Source of the DNA: Robiginitomaculum_A sp036478535
GTDB taxonomy: Bacteria; Pseudomonadota; Alphaproteobacteria; Caulobacterales; Maricaulaceae
Direction of reading: 5' to 3'
NCBI GenBank assembly: GCA_965224735.1
Contig: OZ245059.1
Span: 2,108,001-2,172,000 of the forward strand
DNA length: 64,000 nucleotides
Numbering within the stretch: the stretch's first letter is position 1; each line of letters opens with the position of its first letter. Below the pieces are notes generated by a model. That model ran no database searches. It was not told where the DNA came from and was given only the letters and a program-made list of their open reading frames with translations. Position numbers and translations under genes: made by a program. Shown piece by piece: positions 62,375 to 64,000 of this stretch.

Positions 62375-63106
62375 TCATTTTTTTGTAACAAGACAGTCTT
62401 GTTTATTTGTTTTCAGTTGTGTGCAAAGGGATTTTGCCGCCATTTTATCCGCAAGGCCGCCAATACGAAGGCGATAATATATCCCCTTCTCGCCCCTGTT
62501 AACACGCTTAATATCTGCGAAATAAGAGCCTCTAATGATTGCGCTATGTTTGATCTTTATTTTGCCCCATAAGGCCTGCGCATCAGCGTTTGAACGCAAA
62601 GCAGCAATTTGAACCACATAATTCCCAGGTGTTCTGTGCGTCGTTACGGGTGTGCTAGGCGTAGGTTGTGCCATTGGTTGTGCCGTTGGTTTAACGTCTA
62701 CTTTCGGCGCTTTAATCACAATATTTGCTTTTGGCTTAACGGGTTTAGGCTTTGGGAATTCTATGGGCTTTTCGCTCGTTGGTGCGACAGTAACTGCTTT
62801 TTCATACACATTACCCGCTTGAACATCATAAATTTCAAGTTCCTGCTCGGGTTCAGCCGTAGTTACATGATTAGCAGGCGCTTCTTTGTAAGGTTCATTA
62901 TCTGCCAGAATTCGCGGTGTTTGATCCTTGTCGCGAACTCCACCAGAAAACAAGCCCATAATAATCGCTGCCAAAAGTAGCAAAAACAAAAACCCACCTA
63001 CAAGCATCCACATGCCTCTATGTGAGGACTGCGCGCGTACATCAAACGGTTCTAAAGCTTCTGTTTCTCTATCTGGTAAATAAGCATCTTGAGGTTCGTT
63101 TTCCAT
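62375..63106 (-). CDS. SPOR-domain inner-membrane protein
   Basis: 243 residues: cytoplasmic N-terminus, one TM (LVGGFLFLLLLAAIIMGLFS), a Pro/Lys/Thr-rich periplasmic linker (about 75-165) and a C-terminal SPOR domain (YVVQIAALRSNADAQALWGK, YYRLRIGGLADKMAAKSLC). SPOR domains bind denuded septal peptidoglycan, so it probably acts in division. 12 bases before nagZ. Confidence 0.9.
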   Translation of the reverse strand: MENEPQDAYLPDRETEALEPFDVRAQSSHRGMWMLVGGFLFLLLLAAIIMGLFSGGVRDKDQTPRILADNEPYKEAPANHVTTAEPEQELEIYDVQAGNVYEKAVTVAPTSEKPIEFPKPKPVKPKANIVIKAPKVDVKPTAQPMAQPTPSTPVTTHRTPGNYVVQIAALRSNADAQALWGKIKIKHSAIIRGSYFADIKRVNRGEKGIYYRLRIGGLADKMAAKSLCTQLKTNKQDCLVTKK

Positions 63107-63218
63107 AGTATTTCCTTACGATCAGGCACTTAGGCACGCCGAATCATATATAGACAGACTATAAAGGCGTACCAGCAAATTATACAGCTATTATGGCAAT
63201 CTCATGGTTAATAAGAGC

Positions 63219-64000
63219 TTACAAATATCTTGTTACCGAGAACAGTTTTCGATGCTCGTCAATAGCAAATTTATCGGTCATGCCAGCAATATAATCACAA
63301 ATCACCCGCGCTGTCTTGGCATTAGCCCTGCCATCCGTTTGGTTTTGTAATTCATCGGGCAAAAGATTTGGGTCTTGGATAAACAACTCAAACAGCTCTG
63401 TAACAACGCGCGCGGCTTGCCCCATCATTTGGTTGACCTTGTAATGGCGGTACATATTCGCAAGCAAAAATTCCCGCATAGGCGCTTCTTCTGCGCGCAT
63501 TTTATCAGAAAAAGCAATTACGGGTTCGGGTAATCCGCGAATTTCATCAACACTTTTGGGTTTGTGTTTCAAAAGACGCGCGCGGCTTTCCTTAAGAACG
63601 TCAGTAACCATATAACCAATGAGGTCTCTTACGGCCTCGTGAGCGAGACGGTTTTTCTCTAATTTTGGGTGTTTTGCGCGTACATTTTCAAACATACGTC
63701 CAACCAAAGGCACACCTGCTATATCATTGATAGAAAACAGGCCTGTTGTCAGGCCATCATCCATATCATGGTTGTTATAGGCAATATCATCCGCAAGCGC
63801 TGCCACTTGAGCTTCTGGCCCCGCAAATGTATTAAGTTCTAAATTTTTATAATTTTCAAGCGCTCGTAATGCCCACGGTAAATCGTTCTCTTTCGTGCCT
63901 TTTGTTATCAGTGGCCCATTATGTTTCGCAATACCTTCAAGGGTTTCCCATGTTAAGTTAAGACCATCAAAGCCAGCGTACCGTTGCTCTAGATTCTCAA
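63219..64000 (-). CDS. dgt: Deoxyguanosinetriphosphate triphosphohydrolase-like protein (5' end outside window)
   Basis: C-terminal two-thirds of an HD-domain dNTPase. The frame is open from position 64000, with LTWETLEGIAKHNGPL, then EAQVAALADDIAYNNHDMDD, which carries the HD-superfamily Asp residues, and a helical C-terminus. It removes triphosphate from dNTPs. argS, often between dgt and the SPOR gene in alphaproteobacteria, is not present in the 112-base gap. Confidence 0.92.
   Translation of the reverse strand, partial: ENLEQRYAGFDGLNLTWETLEGIAKHNGPLITKGTKENDLPWALRALENYKNLELNTFAGPEAQVAALADDIAYNNHDMDDGLTTGLFSINDIAGVPLVGRMFENVRAKHPKLEKNRLAHEAVRDLIGYMVTDVLKESRARLLKHKPKSVDEIRGLPEPVIAFSDKMRAEEAPMREFLLANMYRHYKVNQMMGQAARVVTELFELFIQDPNLLPDELQNQTDGRANAKTARVICDYIAGMTDKFAIDEHRKLFSVTRYL

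Overview
The window is a chromosomal segment of an alphaproteobacterium of moderate GC content. The lineage call rests on gene content and order: a TAD/Cpa pilus cluster in cpa order, split NAD(P) transhydrogenase genes (pntA1-pntA2-pntB) beside an aa3-type cytochrome oxidase subunit IV, RpoH with its own box, a YbjN-proC pair, nagZ-scpA-scpB-tatA-tatB-tatC with a SPOR gene, and the moxR-DUF58-spoIIM-RDD operon. I could not assign a genus. Nearly all of the window is housekeeping sequence with tight spacing and frequent 4-base stop/start overlaps.

Layout. 1-7450: TAD pilus assembly genes (cpaF, E, D, C, B, A and a secretin-N-like protein), all on the minus strand and with no Flp pilin in view. 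7579-21787: anmK, tyrS, an NhaC antiporter, ybjN-proC, an EnvZ/OmpR-like pair, ilvE, pgsA plus an odd paralogue, uvrC, folB with a folM-like reductase, and a Ca/Na antiporter with a 47-residue membrane protein. 21915-22050: a structured RNA, possibly 6S. 22176-29775: an AT-rich accessory region. 29799-42989: asd, a tandem family of small secreted proteins, rplS-trmD-rimM-cysS, an orphan lipoprotein, rluD, rpoH and the pnt genes. 43195-56597: a sigma-54 activator, an LbtU-like porin, an isomerase/FAH pair, a nucleoside transporter, the six-gene moxR operon and a cold-shock gene. 56700-57950: a decayed stretch. 57958-64000: lptM, the tat genes, scpBA, nagZ, a SPOR protein and the 3' part of a dNTPase gene that runs off the window.

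The most unusual part is 23949-29771. It is bounded by two outward-facing, 46/47-identical copies of an IS630-family end, each next to a TA dinucleotide, so it looks like a composite mobile unit. Inside lies a broken minus-strand operon: a 39-codon gene, below the size usually annotated, encoding a peptide with an acidic leader-like N-terminus and a Ser/Thr-rich, two-cysteine C-terminus (29363-29482); then an 11-bp hairpin; then an M50-type membrane metallopeptidase gene with HEIGH and NxxPxxxLDG motifs, interrupted by an IS200/IS605 element; then a 176-codon orphan gene interrupted by an IS3 element with a CTT target duplication, which reads in frame again once the IS is removed; then a 267-codon orphan gene. 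The organisation resembles a ribosomally made, post-translationally modified peptide (RiPP) locus that has been degraded by insertion sequences. No modification enzyme or exporter is left.

Limits: family names come from motif recognition by eye, with no database search. Function for the orphan genes is not claimed, and the RNA identity is tentative.
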